Below are positions 17,550-28,116 of a DNA stretch of 64,000 nucleotides, piece by piece. Positions within the stretch are counted from its first letter, which is position 1; each line of letters begins with the position of its first letter. The position numbers and the translations under genes are program-made. A model generated the notes under the pieces. The model worked only from the letters and a program-made list of their open reading frames with translations. It did not search any database and had not been told where the DNA came from. The stretch lies in contig JAIKXJ010000063.1 of the NCBI GenBank assembly GCA_024684175.1, positions 1 to 64,000 on the forward strand, read 5' to 3'. Origin of the DNA: Erysipelotrichaceae bacterium (GTDB lineage Bacteria > Bacillota_I > Bacilli_A > Erysipelotrichales > Erysipelotrichaceae).

Positions 17550-18273
17550 CCGCATCATAGAAAACGATAAACCGGTACGGATCGATTCTTCTGCGACTGT
17601 CATATTGAGAACGGATACCGTCAATCTCATCTACGACCTGAAGGACGGTGAATATTCCATCCTCATTTATAATGATCACAAAGGCGATCTTGTCTTACAC
17701 GATGAAGGGCGGATCGTAAATTCCGAAGTGAAGATCAATTATCTTCAGCTCGACCCTTACGATCTCAAGCAGGAATCCGAAGTCCATGTCGGCAGAGACT
17801 CTCATCTTTCGGTCAATACGACCTATCTCGGCACGGGAAAGAAAGACGTGATCTATGATCTTTACAATGACGAAGCGGATTCTTCGATCGATATCTACAA
17901 CAACATCGTCTGTCTTGACGCGGCAGATTTTTCGATGGACTGCATCGGGACGATCGTCAAAGGAGCCAAACGTTCCAAATGTCATCAGTCGACGCACTGT
18001 CTGACTATCGATTCGCCAAAGAAAGCAAGAGTGCTGCCGGTCTTAAATATCGATGAGAATGATGTCGAAGCTTCTCATTCTCTGGCCAGCGGTACGATCG
18101 ATGAGGAGATCCTGTTTTATATGAATTCCCGAGGTCTCGATAAGAAAGAGGCTCTCAACCTGATATTGAAATCCTACTTGATGCCAAATGATGATTATTA
18201 TGAAGCTTTCGAACAAGGTAAGCAGATCCAGGAAAGCGCGATAAAAAAGGTGGATCAGATATGTTCGATGTAG
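17542..18273 (+). CDS. sufD: SufD-like Fe-S assembly scaffold subunit (short)
   Basis: A 243-aa protein in the SufD slot between sufC and sufS. The C-terminal portion has the SufB/SufD signature (HSLASGTIDEEILFYMNSRG and a following KKEALNLIL helix). Typical SufD is over 400 aa, so most of the N-terminal domain is missing. The start at 17542 is set by GAGGT and overlaps sufC by 8 nt. It should pair with SufB in a SufBC2D complex; how the shorter form does so is unknown. Confidence 0.82.
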   Translation: MPSRIIENDKPVRIDSSATVILRTDTVNLIYDLKDGEYSILIYNDHKGDLVLHDEGRIVNSEVKINYLQLDPYDLKQESEVHVGRDSHLSVNTTYLGTGKKDVIYDLYNDEADSSIDIYNNIVCLDAADFSMDCIGTIVKGAKRSKCHQSTHCLTIDSPKKARVLPVLNIDENDVEASHSLASGTIDEEILFYMNSRGLDKKEALNLILKSYLMPNDDYYEAFEQGKQIQESAIKKVDQICSM

Positions 18274-19487
18274 AAAAGATCAGAAAAGACTTTCCGATGA
18301 TCGCCAATCATCCCGGCCTCATCTATTTCGACTCGGCGGCTACTTCTTTCAAGCCGAAATGTGTCATCGATGAAGTCATGGACTATTATCAGTTCAACAA
18401 TGTCAATATCCACAGAGGGGACTATGACATCTCCTTTGCGGTCTCGAAACGCTATGACGATGTCCGCAAGACCGTAGCCCGTTTCATCAACGCAAGACGA
18501 CCGGAAGAGATTGTCTACACTTACGGAGCCACTTCTTCACTGAATACCGTCGCCATCAATTTCGGTAAAAAGTTCCTGAAAAGTGGCGATGTGATCCTGA
18601 CCAGTGAAGTCGAACACGCTTCCGATATCCTTCCCTGGTTCAAGGCAGCGGAAGCAAGCGGCGCTTCGATCTCCTATGTCCCGTTTCCGAAAAGCGGAGA
18701 CTTCGACCTTGAAGCATACGAAAAATGCTTTGAAGACAAGAATGTGAAGATCGTCGCTCTGCCGCATGTATCCAATGTTCTGGGCTATATCTATCCGATG
18801 AAACGGATCGCTGAGATCGCTCATCGCCACGGTGCCTATATCGCCGTGGATGGGGCACAGGCTGTTCCGCATATCAAAGTGGACGTACAGGATCTGGATA
18901 TCGATTTCCTTTCCTTTTCATCCCACAAGATGCTCGGGCCGGGCGGTATCGGCATCTTATACGGAAAATACGAACTGCTTGATCAGTTCGATCCTGTCTT
19001 CTACGGCGGGGGAGCCAATGCCCGATTCTATCCGGATTGTTCCATCATCTTAAAGAACACGCCGGAAAAATTCGAAGCCGGTACGCCGGACATCGAAGGT
19101 GTCCTAGGGCTGGGCAAAGCGATCGAATATCTGGAAGCGATCGGCATGGATGAAGTGGAAGCTTACGGAAAAAAACTTGCGGATCATTTCATCGAAAAAC
19201 TGGAAAACTTAAATAACGTCACCGTTTACAATCACGGTGCGCAAGCCGGGATCGTGACATTCAATGTCAACGGCATCTTTGCGCAGGATGCTGCCGGTTA
19301 TTTCAACAAGCAGGGCATCGCCGTACGCACGGGGAACCATTGTGCCAAGATGCTCGATCAGATCATCGGCGTCAACGAGACGATCCGTGCTTCGATGTAT
19401 ATCTATAATACGGAAGAAGAGATCGACCGCTTCGTCGATGTGATCAAAGATACGACTTTAGAGAAATGTGTGGATAGTATATTATGA
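18261..19487 (+). CDS. sufS: Cysteine desulfurase SufS
   Basis: A 408-aa PLP enzyme that takes sulfur from cysteine for Fe-S assembly. The PLP lysine is in SFSSHKMLGPGG near residue 225 and the persulfide cysteine in RTGNHCAKM near 360, the class II desulfurase pattern that works with SufU. It overlaps sufD by 13 nt and runs directly into sufU. Confidence 0.95.
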   Translation: MFDVEKIRKDFPMIANHPGLIYFDSAATSFKPKCVIDEVMDYYQFNNVNIHRGDYDISFAVSKRYDDVRKTVARFINARRPEEIVYTYGATSSLNTVAINFGKKFLKSGDVILTSEVEHASDILPWFKAAEASGASISYVPFPKSGDFDLEAYEKCFEDKNVKIVALPHVSNVLGYIYPMKRIAEIAHRHGAYIAVDGAQAVPHIKVDVQDLDIDFLSFSSHKMLGPGGIGILYGKYELLDQFDPVFYGGGANARFYPDCSIILKNTPEKFEAGTPDIEGVLGLGKAIEYLEAIGMDEVEAYGKKLADHFIEKLENLNNVTVYNHGAQAGIVTFNVNGIFAQDAAGYFNKQGIAVRTGNHCAKMLDQIIGVNETIRASMYIYNTEEEIDRFVDVIKDTTLEKCVDSIL

Positions 19488-19912
19488 TGGATAAAGAGAT
19501 CAAAAGAGAGATCATGTTGGATCACTACAATCATCCCAACAACAAGCAGTCTGTAAACGATGAACGTTACAGATCTGTTCATAATGCTTCGGATTCCTGC
19601 ATCGACGACATCACGGTCTACATGCTGGCGGAGAACGGAACGATCAAAGATGTCAAATTCGATGGCATCGGCTGCACGATCTGTACCGCGTCTACCGATA
19701 TCATGTGCGATCTGGTCACCGGAAAGGATCTTGATGAAGCAAGATCGATCATCAATGAATATTACAAAATGGTCGACGAAAAACCGTTTGATGAGGATAC
19801 GCTGGAAGAAGCCAATGCCTTTGATACGCTTTACCAGCAGGCAAACCGCATCAAATGCGGAACGATCGGCATCAGAGCGATCGAGGATCTGATCAATGAA
19901 TACGACAAATAA
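19484..19912 (+). CDS. sufU: Sulfur transfer protein SufU
   Basis: A 142-aa zinc-type sulfur acceptor for SufS. The first metal-ligand region is SDSCIDD, with a second cysteine region GCTICTAS and a third NRIKCGTIG. The GCTIC segment has an extra cysteine compared with common SufU. The first ATG overlaps the sufS stop (ATGA); 19487 is an alternative start. Confidence 0.92.
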   Translation: MMDKEIKREIMLDHYNHPNNKQSVNDERYRSVHNASDSCIDDITVYMLAENGTIKDVKFDGIGCTICTASTDIMCDLVTGKDLDEARSIINEYYKMVDEKPFDEDTLEEANAFDTLYQQANRIKCGTIGIRAIEDLINEYDK

Positions 19913-21305
19913 GGATATCTTAAACGCCCAGGACGATTATAAATACGATTTCAAAGACAAGGACGTAACGATTTATTCGACCGGCAAGGGGATCTCCGAA
20001 GAAGTCGTCAGAGAGATCTCCAAGGCAAAAAACGAGCCTGAATGGATGCTGGAGCTTCGTTTGAAAGCCTATCACAAGTTCATGGAAATGCCGCTGCCGA
20101 AATGGGGTCCGGATCTCAGCGAGATCGATTTCAACGATTTCACGTATTACAAGAAACCGTCCGAACGCGTCGAGAAGACCTGGGAAGCCGTTCCGGAGAC
20201 CATCAAAAACACCTTCGAGAAACTGAAGATCCCCGAGTCGGAACGAAAGTTCCTCGCAGGCGTCTCCACTCAATATGAGTCGGAAGTCGTCTATCACAAT
20301 ATGCTGGAAGAGGTGGAATCCAAAGGCGTCATTTTCTATGACACCGATACCGCTTTGAAAAAGTGTCCGGAATTGTTCAAAGAATATTTCGGCAAGGTCG
20401 TTTCATATGCCGATAACAAGTTTGCCGCACTTAATACGGCGGTCTGGTCCGGCGGATCCTTCATCTATGTGCCGAAAGGCGTCAAACTGGAGAAGCCATT
20501 ACAGTCTTATTTCCGCATCAACTCCGATCAGATGGGGCAGTTCGAACGGACGCTCATCATCTGTGAAGAAGGAAGCGACTTGCACTATGTGGAAGGCTGC
20601 ACTGCACCGAAATATTCCAACGATTCCTTGCATGCTGCCGTCGTCGAGATTTTCGTCAAGAAGGATGCCAAATGCCGCTATTCGACAGTCCAAAACTGGT
20701 CGGCGAACATCCTCAACCTGGTCACGAAACGTACGCTGGTCGAAGAGAACGGTGTCATGGAATGGATCGACGGTAATGTCGGTTCCCATATAAATATGAA
20801 GTATCCCGCCTGCATACTTGCAGGAGAGAACGCCAAAGGCGTCTGTATCTCGATCGCCGTCGGGTCCTTCAAACAGATACAGGATGCCGGCGCCAAGATG
20901 ATCCATCTGGCTCCGCATACTTCTTCGACGATCATCTCCAAATCTCTGGCCCGGACCGGCGGCAAGGTCAATTACCGCGGTCTGGTCTCGATGTCGGAAA
21001 AAGCGGTCCATTCAAAAGCGAAAATCGAATGTGATACGCTGATCTTGGATGATATCTCGTCTTCCGATACGATCCCGACCAATATCATCTCCAACAACAC
21101 GTCGACGATCGAACACGAGGCGACCGTTTCCAAGATCTCCGAGGAACAGCTCTTCTATCTGATGTCCCGAGGACTGTCGAAAGAAGATGCAACACAGATG
21201 ATCATCTTGGGCTTCATCGAACCGTTTACCAGAGAACTGCCGATGGAATATGCGGTCGAACTCAATCAGTTATTAAAGATCAATATGGAAGGGGCTATTG
21301 GTTAG
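19896..21305 (+). CDS. sufB: Fe-S cluster assembly scaffold SufB
   Basis: A 469-aa full-length SufB, the scaffold on which the cluster is built. Characteristic stretches include [35 protein letters not shown] and the C-terminal [18 protein letters not shown]. It overlaps sufU by 17 nt and ends the sufCDSUB operon. Its stop codon sits at the edge of a terminator hairpin. Confidence 0.96.
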   Translation: MNTTNKDILNAQDDYKYDFKDKDVTIYSTGKGISEEVVREISKAKNEPEWMLELRLKAYHKFMEMPLPKWGPDLSEIDFNDFTYYKKPSERVEKTWEAVPETIKNTFEKLKIPESERKFLAGVSTQYESEVVYHNMLEEVESKGVIFYDTDTALKKCPELFKEYFGKVVSYADNKFAALNTAVWSGGSFIYVPKGVKLEKPLQSYFRINSDQMGQFERTLIICEEGSDLHYVEGCTAPKYSNDSLHAAVVEIFVKKDAKCRYSTVQNWSANILNLVTKRTLVEENGVMEWIDGNVGSHINMKYPACILAGENAKGVCISIAVGSFKQIQDAGAKMIHLAPHTSSTIISKSLARTGGKVNYRGLVSMSEKAVHSKAKIECDTLILDDISSSDTIPTNIISNNTSTIEHEATVSKISEEQLFYLMSRGLSKEDATQMIILGFIEPFTRELPMEYAVELNQLLKINMEGAIG

Positions 21306-21314
21306 TCCCTTTTT
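21289..21314 (+). terminator. Terminator of the suf operon, overlapping the sufB stop
   Basis: The stem AAGGGGCT / AGTCCCTT (one G-U pair) is followed by TTTT. The priA promoter begins within its T run. Confidence 0.72.
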
Positions 21315-21322
21315 GCTATAAT
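21314..21322 (+). promoter_or_regulatory. Extended -10 promoter of leaderless priA
   Basis: TGCTATAAT ends 6 nt before the priA ATG. Confidence 0.72.
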
Positions 21323-21328
21323 CAAGGT

Positions 21329-23485
21329 ATGTATCTGCTTGAGGTCTATGTCACCAATGCCGCCTTGAACGTCAACCGGCCTTTCACATATCTGAGTGAG
21401 AAGAAGGTCGATCTTTACTGTCGGGTCAAGGTCCGCTTTCATAACGGAGATAATCTGGCGATCGTATGCAAATGCGAAGAAACGGATCTTTCTTTAGATC
21501 AGCTCAGGGAAGAACTGGGTTATGAACCGCTGTTCATTATTTCAAAAGTCGACGAACAGCCCGTCTTGTCTGCCGAACTCTTCGAATTGGCCGGCTGGCT
21601 GGCCAAGACGACCGTTTCGCCGTTCATCAGCTGTCTGAATTCCATGCTGCCGAAAGCATTGAAGACTTCGAAAAAGCATACGGATCCGAAAATGGTCTCA
21701 AGATTCCGTAAGAATGAAAGGGACTTTTCCTTCACAGTAAAACAGAAAGAAGTCTACGATAAACTCTACGACGGCATCCTTTGCGCCGATGCAAGAAAGA
21801 TCTCCGTTTCCATCATCAATAAACTGATCGCCATGAATGCGATCGAAGCATATGAGGAAGAAGCCGTCTATCACAATACGCCGGTCCATTCTTCCGCTTT
21901 CAAAAAGCTCACGCCATCCCAGCAAGATGCCTATGAAAAAATTCTTTCCTTACAGAAAAACGTTTCTCTGCTTTTCGGTGTGACCGGATCGGGAAAGACG
22001 GAAGTCTATCTTCATCTGGCTAGACATTATTTATCTCTGGGGAAAGATGTATTGATCCTGGTACCGGAGATCTCTCTGACACCGCAGATGATACAAAGAG
22101 TCAAAGAACGCTTTTCCGATGCCGTTTTTTATCATTCCGAGCTGTCCGACCAGGAACGCTACGAACAGTACAAGCGGGTGAGAGACAAAGAAGTGCGTAT
22201 CGTCGTCGGTACCCGCAGTTCCGTTTTCCTGCCGTTTCACGATCTGGGACTGATCATCATCGATGAAGAACATGATTCTTCTTACAAGCAGGACTCGACC
22301 CCCTGCTACCACGTCAAGAACGTCGCTTTCAAAAGGGCGATCGATCATCACGGCAAGGTCCTTCTGGCCTCGGCGACGCCGTCCTTGGAATCCTATACCC
22401 GTGCTCTGCGAGGGGATTATCAGTTGCTGGAACTCAAAGACCGGATCAATCACAGCTTCCCGAAGATCGGGATCATCGACCTCAACAAAGAAGTCCGCAA
22501 TCATTCTTCTTACATCATCACGAGGCCTTTGAAAGAAGCGATCCGAGATTGCCTTGATCAGGGAAAACAGGCCATCATCCTGCTCAATCGAAGGGGATAT
22601 TCACCGATCGTCAAATGCGGCGAATGCGGGTCGACTTTGATGTGTCAGGATTGCGATACGCCTTTAAATTACCATAAAGATGAAAACGTCCTGAAATGTC
22701 ATCAGTGCGGTCGCGTCTATAAGCTGATCGACCGCTGCCCGAGCTGCGGCCATAAGCCTTTGCTGTATTACGGTTTCGGTACCAAGAAAGCAGAAGAGGA
22801 ACTGCAAAAATCCTTCCCTGAAGCACGGATCGCCCGGATGGATCGGGATTCCACCTATAAAAAAGGTGCTCATGAGGCGATACTGCGCCGTTTTGAGCAA
22901 CATGAAGCCGATATATTGCTGGGGACGCAGATGATCGCCAAAGGTCTCGATTATCCGGATGTCACTTTGGTCGGCATCTTAAATGCCGATGCCGGTCTGA
23001 TGCATCAGGACTACAACTCCGCAAAAGTGACTTTCGACTTGCTGATGCAGGCATCGGGGCGTTCTGGCAGGGCGGATCATGAAGGGAAAGTCCTCATACA
23101 GGCGTTCAATCCCGATCATTACGCCATTAAAGCTGTTTTGGCGCAGGATTACGTCTATTTCTACAATATTGAGATGAACTACCGCAATAAGACCAAATAT
23201 CCCCCGTATTCCCACATCATCGAGATCCTGCTTTCGGATAACGACCAAGCAAAGATCCTCGATAGCGTGAACTATCTTTACGGACAGATTAAAGATCTGC
23301 CATTCAAGATCTACAAGCCTTATGAGCTTGGAAGGCTCAAAGGCTTATACCGTTATCGTCTGCTGATGATGGACAAAGATCTGCTTCAGTTGCTTCGCAC
23401 GAGCAACGAAATCATCCGTGACTACGTTGCCATGAAGAAACATGCCCGTGTTAAAATTGATGTTGACCCATTATATCTGGAGTGA
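21329..23485 (+). CDS. priA: Primosomal helicase PriA
   Basis: A 718-aa 3'-5' DNA helicase that restarts replication forks. Walker A GVTGSGKTEVYL is near residue 218, IIDEEHDSSYKQD near 310, and the zinc-binding cysteine cluster begins at CGECGSTLMCQDCD near 430. The N-terminal 3'-end DNA-binding domain is present but short. The start is fixed by the promoter 6 nt upstream. The def and fmt genes that usually follow priA are missing and rsmB follows directly. Confidence 0.95.
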   Translation: MYLLEVYVTNAALNVNRPFTYLSEKKVDLYCRVKVRFHNGDNLAIVCKCEETDLSLDQLREELGYEPLFIISKVDEQPVLSAELFELAGWLAKTTVSPFISCLNSMLPKALKTSKKHTDPKMVSRFRKNERDFSFTVKQKEVYDKLYDGILCADARKISVSIINKLIAMNAIEAYEEEAVYHNTPVHSSAFKKLTPSQQDAYEKILSLQKNVSLLFGVTGSGKTEVYLHLARHYLSLGKDVLILVPEISLTPQMIQRVKERFSDAVFYHSELSDQERYEQYKRVRDKEVRIVVGTRSSVFLPFHDLGLIIIDEEHDSSYKQDSTPCYHVKNVAFKRAIDHHGKVLLASATPSLESYTRALRGDYQLLELKDRINHSFPKIGIIDLNKEVRNHSSYIITRPLKEAIRDCLDQGKQAIILLNRRGYSPIVKCGECGSTLMCQDCDTPLNYHKDENVLKCHQCGRVYKLIDRCPSCGHKPLLYYGFGTKKAEEELQKSFPEARIARMDRDSTYKKGAHEAILRRFEQHEADILLGTQMIAKGLDYPDVTLVGILNADAGLMHQDYNSAKVTFDLLMQASGRSGRADHEGKVLIQAFNPDHYAIKAVLAQDYVYFYNIEMNYRNKTKYPPYSHIIEILLSDNDQAKILDSVNYLYGQIKDLPFKIYKPYELGRLKGLYRYRLLMMDKDLLQLLRTSNEIIRDYVAMKKHARVKIDVDPLYLE

Positions 23486-23487
23486 TC

Positions 23488-24684
23488 ATGAATCAGCGTG
23501 AATTGGCTTTGAACATACTTTATATGACGATCAAAGAGGAATCGTATTCCAATCTTTTGATGCGCAAAGAATTAAAGAAGATCCCGCCCATTCAAAGAGG
23601 TTTTGTGACCAACCTGGTCAACGGAGTTTTACGTAACTACGAACTTCTATGCTACCAGTTTCAAGAGGACTGCAAGTCTTCGACGTCCTTGCGTCTGAAG
23701 ATCCTTTTGTGCATGGCTTTGTTTGAACGTTTTTATCTGAATGAGAAAGATTATGTGATCAATAACGAATATACGGAACTCGGCAAAAACAAATTCGAGC
23801 GTTCTTTCATCAATGCGATCTTGCATAAAAGCATCCATATCAAAACATCGGAAGAAGGCTATGTCAACGCATCGCTCCCCAAATGGATCTATTCGCTTCT
23901 TGCAAAACAATACGGGGAAGATGAACTAGCCAAGATCATTGAGATCTACCATCGGATCCCGAAGGTCTATTACCGGATCAATAAAAAGAGGTGTTCTTTT
24001 TCCGATCTGAACAGTCTGCCGATCGAACAAGTGAACGATTCTATTTTTACATCGGACAAAAACCTGCTTTCTACGCAAGAATACCTTCAAGGCTTCTTCT
24101 ATGTGCAGGACATCAACTCCGCATCGTTATATGAAAATCTCGATCTGCAGGCCGGTGATCATGTCTTAGACGTCTGCTGCGCACCAGGATCGAAACTGTT
24201 CAATTGTCTGGACATCGTCGACCCGAAAAACTGCGTGGCCAACGACATCCATGAAAATCGTGTAAAGCTGATCGAAAAAATGGCGGAAAAGCTCGGATTT
24301 GAAGGCATCACTTATGTCAATCACGACGGCAGAGACTTAAAGGATCATCTCGATCTTCGCTTTGAAAAGATCCTTCTGGATGCGCCGTGTTCCGGCTTAG
24401 GCGTCATCGGCCGCAAACCGGATCTCAAATTTCATATCCGGCCGGAAAGCCTGGATGAACTGGAGAAACTGCAGCTGCAGCTTCTGGAAAATGTGCTTCC
24501 TTTATTGAAAGAGGAGGGCATCCTCTTATATTCGACCTGCACGCTCAACAAGAAAGAAAACGGCAGGCTCATCCGCAAGTTCCTCAGCATTCAGAAAGAT
24601 CTGCTTCTGATCAAGGAAGAGACCATCCTGAACGGGCAGGGCGACTGTTTCTATTATGCCAAGATGAAAAAGGTGAAACTATGA
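23488..24684 (+). CDS. rsmB: 16S rRNA (cytosine-967-C5)-methyltransferase RsmB
   Basis: A 398-aa protein with an N-terminal NusB-like RNA-binding domain (residues 1-130) and a SAM methyltransferase domain. Motifs are VCCAPGSKL, DAPCSGLGVIGRKPD and STCTLNKKEN with the catalytic cysteine. The SAM motif has APGSK rather than the usual APGGK. ATG 23488 has SD GGAGTGA overlapping the priA stop. Confidence 0.93.
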   Translation: MNQRELALNILYMTIKEESYSNLLMRKELKKIPPIQRGFVTNLVNGVLRNYELLCYQFQEDCKSSTSLRLKILLCMALFERFYLNEKDYVINNEYTELGKNKFERSFINAILHKSIHIKTSEEGYVNASLPKWIYSLLAKQYGEDELAKIIEIYHRIPKVYYRINKKRCSFSDLNSLPIEQVNDSIFTSDKNLLSTQEYLQGFFYVQDINSASLYENLDLQAGDHVLDVCCAPGSKLFNCLDIVDPKNCVANDIHENRVKLIEKMAEKLGFEGITYVNHDGRDLKDHLDLRFEKILLDAPCSGLGVIGRKPDLKFHIRPESLDELEKLQLQLLENVLPLLKEEGILLYSTCTLNKKENGRLIRKFLSIQKDLLLIKEETILNGQGDCFYYAKMKKVKL

Positions 24685-25712
24685 GAAGTATATACGGACT
24701 GTCATTGAAAGATCTGGAAACATATCTGACGGAAAACGGCATGAAGGCTTTCCATGGAAAACAGATCTTCCGCTGGCTCTATCACAAGCGGGTAAAAAGT
24801 TTTGATGAGATGAGCGATATCTCCAAAAAGATGATCGAAAAGCTCAAGGAGGATTTTGAATTGAATGAGCTTTCGGTCGTTTCTCTGCAGACATCGAAAG
24901 ACGGGACCAAAAAGTTTCTCTTTGAGATGAACGATGGTTCTTTGGTCGAATCCGTCCTGATGGTCTTCGATTACGGTTTTTCAGCTTGTCTTTCCTCACA
25001 AGTCGGCTGCAATATGGGCTGCAGCTTCTGTGCTTCCGGGCTTTTGAAGAAACAAAGGGACCTGCGGGCCGATGAGATCGTCTCACAGGCTCTGATGATA
25101 CAAAGAGAACTCGACTTGAGTGAAGAACGACTCGGCAATATCGTCGTCATGGGGACCGGCGAGCCATTTGACAATTATGATAACGTCATGAAGGCCATGT
25201 CGATCATCAACGAGCCGTTGGGACTGGAGATCGGAGCACGGCACATCTCGATCTCGACCTGCGGAGTCGTCCCGGGGATCCAACGTTTTGCCAAAGAGAA
25301 TCTGCAATATAATCTGGCGATCTCCTTACATGCACCGAACGATGAATTGCGCAACACCCTGATGCCCATCAATAAGGCATATCCTTTAGAGACCTTGTTT
25401 GCCGCATTGAAAGAATACTGTCAGCTGAACAACCGACGGCTGACTTTTGAATACCTGCTTTTAAAAGGAGTCAACGATTCGCCGAACGAAGCAAGCCAGA
25501 TCGCCGAACTGCTGAAAGGCATGAACGCCTACATCAATCTGATACCGTACAACAAGGTCGATGAAAAAGATTACGAGACTTCTTCCGATGAAAACGCCTT
25601 GCGTTTTTACGATCTGTTGAAGAAACGCAACGTTGCCGTGACTCTGCGTCAGAAAAAAGGTGACGATATCGATGCCGCCTGTGGTCAATTGCGGGCAAAA
25701 ACATTAAAATAA
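24681..25712 (+). CDS. rlmN: 23S rRNA/tRNA (adenine-C2)-methyltransferase RlmN
   Basis: A 343-aa radical SAM enzyme that methylates A2503 of 23S rRNA and A37 of some tRNAs. The cluster motif is GCNMGCSFCASG near residue 115; the C-terminal methyl-carrying cysteine is in DIDAACGQLRAK near 335. Its ATG overlaps the rsmB stop (ATGA). Confidence 0.95.
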   Translation: MRSIYGLSLKDLETYLTENGMKAFHGKQIFRWLYHKRVKSFDEMSDISKKMIEKLKEDFELNELSVVSLQTSKDGTKKFLFEMNDGSLVESVLMVFDYGFSACLSSQVGCNMGCSFCASGLLKKQRDLRADEIVSQALMIQRELDLSEERLGNIVVMGTGEPFDNYDNVMKAMSIINEPLGLEIGARHISISTCGVVPGIQRFAKENLQYNLAISLHAPNDELRNTLMPINKAYPLETLFAALKEYCQLNNRRLTFEYLLLKGVNDSPNEASQIAELLKGMNAYINLIPYNKVDEKDYETSSDENALRFYDLLKKRNVAVTLRQKKGDDIDAACGQLRAKTLK

Positions 25713-25716
25713 GTTT

Positions 25717-26442
25717 ATGGAATATTTTTGCGTGACGGACAGAGGTCTTGTCCGGGAAAAGAATCAGGATTCCTATCTGGCTTTATCCAACAGCTACGGG
25801 GATTTTCTCGTTCTGGTCGCCGACGGGATCGGCGGAGGCAAAGCAGGGGAAGTCGCCAGCGGTGAGACCATCAAGTATTTCGATGATCATTTCAAGACAT
25901 CGGGACCTTTTGAAAACGTCGAAGACTGCATCAATTATCTTCGCTATCATATCTCCTGCGCCAATAAGCGGGTATATGAGCTTTCGATGCGTTATGAAGA
26001 ATACTCCGGCATGGGAACCACTTTGACCGGGATCTTGCTGACAAGGCACGGTGCCGTCTCCATCAACTGCGGAGATTCGCGCGTCTACGGTTTCATCGAT
26101 GACCTGTCCGTCCATCTGACCTTCGACCACACTTTGGTCAATCAGATGCTGGAGAAAGGACAGATCAGCTATGAGGAGTCACTGAACCATCCGAAAAAAC
26201 ATTATCTGGTCAAGGCGATCGGCATTTTCCCGGCCGTCACGCCGGATGTCCATAAAGTAAAAGATATGGAATACTATCTCGTTTGTTCGGACGGCCTTCA
26301 TTCCTACGTCAGCGATCAGGAGATCACAAAGATCGTTACAGGGAAAGATCGTTCCGTTGAAGAAAAATGCATCGATCTGAAAGACCTCGCCTTATTGAAA
26401 GGCGGTTTTGACAATATCACGATCGTGCTGGTAAAGAGGTAA
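25717..26442 (+). CDS. prpC: PP2C-type serine/threonine phosphatase PrpC
   Basis: A 241-aa metal-dependent phosphatase that reverses PrkC phosphorylation. PP2C motifs are VREKNQDSY, LVADGIGGGKAGE, SGMGTTLTG, INCGDSRVY and GGFDNITIVLV. There is no SD; a TAAAAT box at 25705-25710 ends 6 nt before the ATG, so a leaderless internal message is possible besides readthrough from rlmN. It is followed at once by its partner kinase. Confidence 0.94.
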   Translation: MEYFCVTDRGLVREKNQDSYLALSNSYGDFLVLVADGIGGGKAGEVASGETIKYFDDHFKTSGPFENVEDCINYLRYHISCANKRVYELSMRYEEYSGMGTTLTGILLTRHGAVSINCGDSRVYGFIDDLSVHLTFDHTLVNQMLEKGQISYEESLNHPKKHYLVKAIGIFPAVTPDVHKVKDMEYYLVCSDGLHSYVSDQEITKIVTGKDRSVEEKCIDLKDLALLKGGFDNITIVLVKR

Positions 26443-26445
26443 AAC

Positions 26446-28116
26446 ATGTCAGAATATATCGGTAACAGATACAGGATCGTAAAACTGATCGGCAGGGGAG
26501 GCATGGCAGATGTCTATCTTGCCTACGACGTGATCTTAAAACGGGAAGTTGCCGTCAAAGTTTTGAAATCCGATATGGCCGATGACGATACCGCCCTGGA
26601 GCGTTTCAAACGGGAAGCCGGTGCGGTCACGCAGCTCTCTCATCCGAATATCGTCGATGTCTATGATGTAGGCGATGACGGAGACCGTCATTACATCGTC
26701 ATGGAATATATCAAAGGCTATACTTTAAAGCAGCTCATCAAAAAAAGAGGACCGATCCCTTACAAAGAAGCGGTCTGGATGATGAAGCAGCTTGCCGGTG
26801 CATTGATGGAAGCGCACCGCAACAATGTCATTCACCGTGACGTCAAATCACAGAACGTCCTGATCAAAGATGACGGAACGATCAAGCTCTCCGACTTCGG
26901 TATCGCTTTAGCCAACGGAGCTATGCAGATAACGAAAAAGGATTCGGTCTTAGGATCCGTTCATTATTTAGCTCCGGAACTGTCCCGCGGCAAACAAGCT
27001 TCCATGCAGTCAGACATCTATTCATTAGGTATCGTCTTCTACGAACTGCTGACCGGCGATGTGCCGTTCAAAGCCGAAAATCCGGTCCAGGTCGCTCTAA
27101 TGCATATCAAAAACAACATTCCGTCGGTCCGTTCCATCAATCCGGAGATCCCGCAGTCTGTCGAGAACATCGTCATCAAGGCAACGGCCAAAAATCCGGT
27201 TAACCGTTATAAAAATATCGCTTTGATGCTGCAGGATCTCAACGTCTGTCTTAAAAAGGAGCACCTCAACGATCCGAAGATCTCTCTTGATTCTTCCGCA
27301 GGCGCAAAGAAAGAAAATGTCCATATCTCCAAGCTCTCCGATAAGCAAGACGGCGGTAAAGTCAATTTCTTTTCCAAAGCCTTTCTGCTCACCGCAATAC
27401 TGATGTCTCTTTTGATCTTAGTCATCGTATTGTTTTTGACCGGCATCATCGGTAACCGTTCACATTTCGTCACGGTCCCCGATCTGACCAATTATACGGT
27501 ACAGGAAGCAAAAGATCTGCTGGCACAAAAAGAACTGGAAGTCGATGATTCCCGGATCACCTGGGTACTTTCCGATTCGATCGAAAAAGACCACATCATC
27601 TCATCCAATCCTTTGGCCAACGAAGAAGTGGAGATCGGTACCAAGATCAAACTGACTGTCTCCAACGGCTTGTATTCCGTATTGGGCAATTATGTCGGAA
27701 GGAATTACGAATCCGTCCGTGATGAACTGAATTCCCTGAATTTCAGTGTCAAAGTCATACCTGTCGAATCGGATTATGAAGCCGGACTCGTCGTCGAGCA
27801 GTCGCTGCCGGAAGGTACGAAATACGATGCTTCGCAAAACAATGAGATCACGATCAAATATTCGATGGAAAATAAGGAAGTCATCCTTGCCGACCTGATC
27901 GGATGGGATATTTCCAAAGCTGCCGAATATCTTGAGGAAAACAATGTTGCTTATGTACTTTCGGAAGAAGACCGTTCCTACTTCACTGAAGAGGAACTGA
28001 TCAATTCCGATGTCAATAAAGTCGTCAAGACATCACCGGAACTCGGGAAAGCATTCAGCCAGACCGACGGTCTGCAAGTCGTCATCTACTACTACACGGT
28101 AAGGGAGGGGGAATAA
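26446..28116 (+). CDS. prkC: PASTA-domain serine/threonine protein kinase PrkC
   Basis: A 556-aa receptor kinase. The N-terminal kinase domain has IGRGGMADVYLA, catalytic VIHRDVKSQN and DFG motifs. One membrane helix lies near residues 307-328 and three extracellular PASTA repeats follow, which in relatives sense muropeptides or lipid II. SD GAGGT precedes the ATG. It forms the standard prpC-prkC unit; the rsgA gene that often follows is missing. Confidence 0.95.
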   Translation: MSEYIGNRYRIVKLIGRGGMADVYLAYDVILKREVAVKVLKSDMADDDTALERFKREAGAVTQLSHPNIVDVYDVGDDGDRHYIVMEYIKGYTLKQLIKKRGPIPYKEAVWMMKQLAGALMEAHRNNVIHRDVKSQNVLIKDDGTIKLSDFGIALANGAMQITKKDSVLGSVHYLAPELSRGKQASMQSDIYSLGIVFYELLTGDVPFKAENPVQVALMHIKNNIPSVRSINPEIPQSVENIVIKATAKNPVNRYKNIALMLQDLNVCLKKEHLNDPKISLDSSAGAKKENVHISKLSDKQDGGKVNFFSKAFLLTAILMSLLILVIVLFLTGIIGNRSHFVTVPDLTNYTVQEAKDLLAQKELEVDDSRITWVLSDSIEKDHIISSNPLANEEVEIGTKIKLTVSNGLYSVLGNYVGRNYESVRDELNSLNFSVKVIPVESDYEAGLVVEQSLPEGTKYDASQNNEITIKYSMENKEVILADLIGWDISKAAEYLEENNVAYVLSEEDRSYFTEEELINSDVNKVVKTSPELGKAFSQTDGLQVVIYYYTVREGE

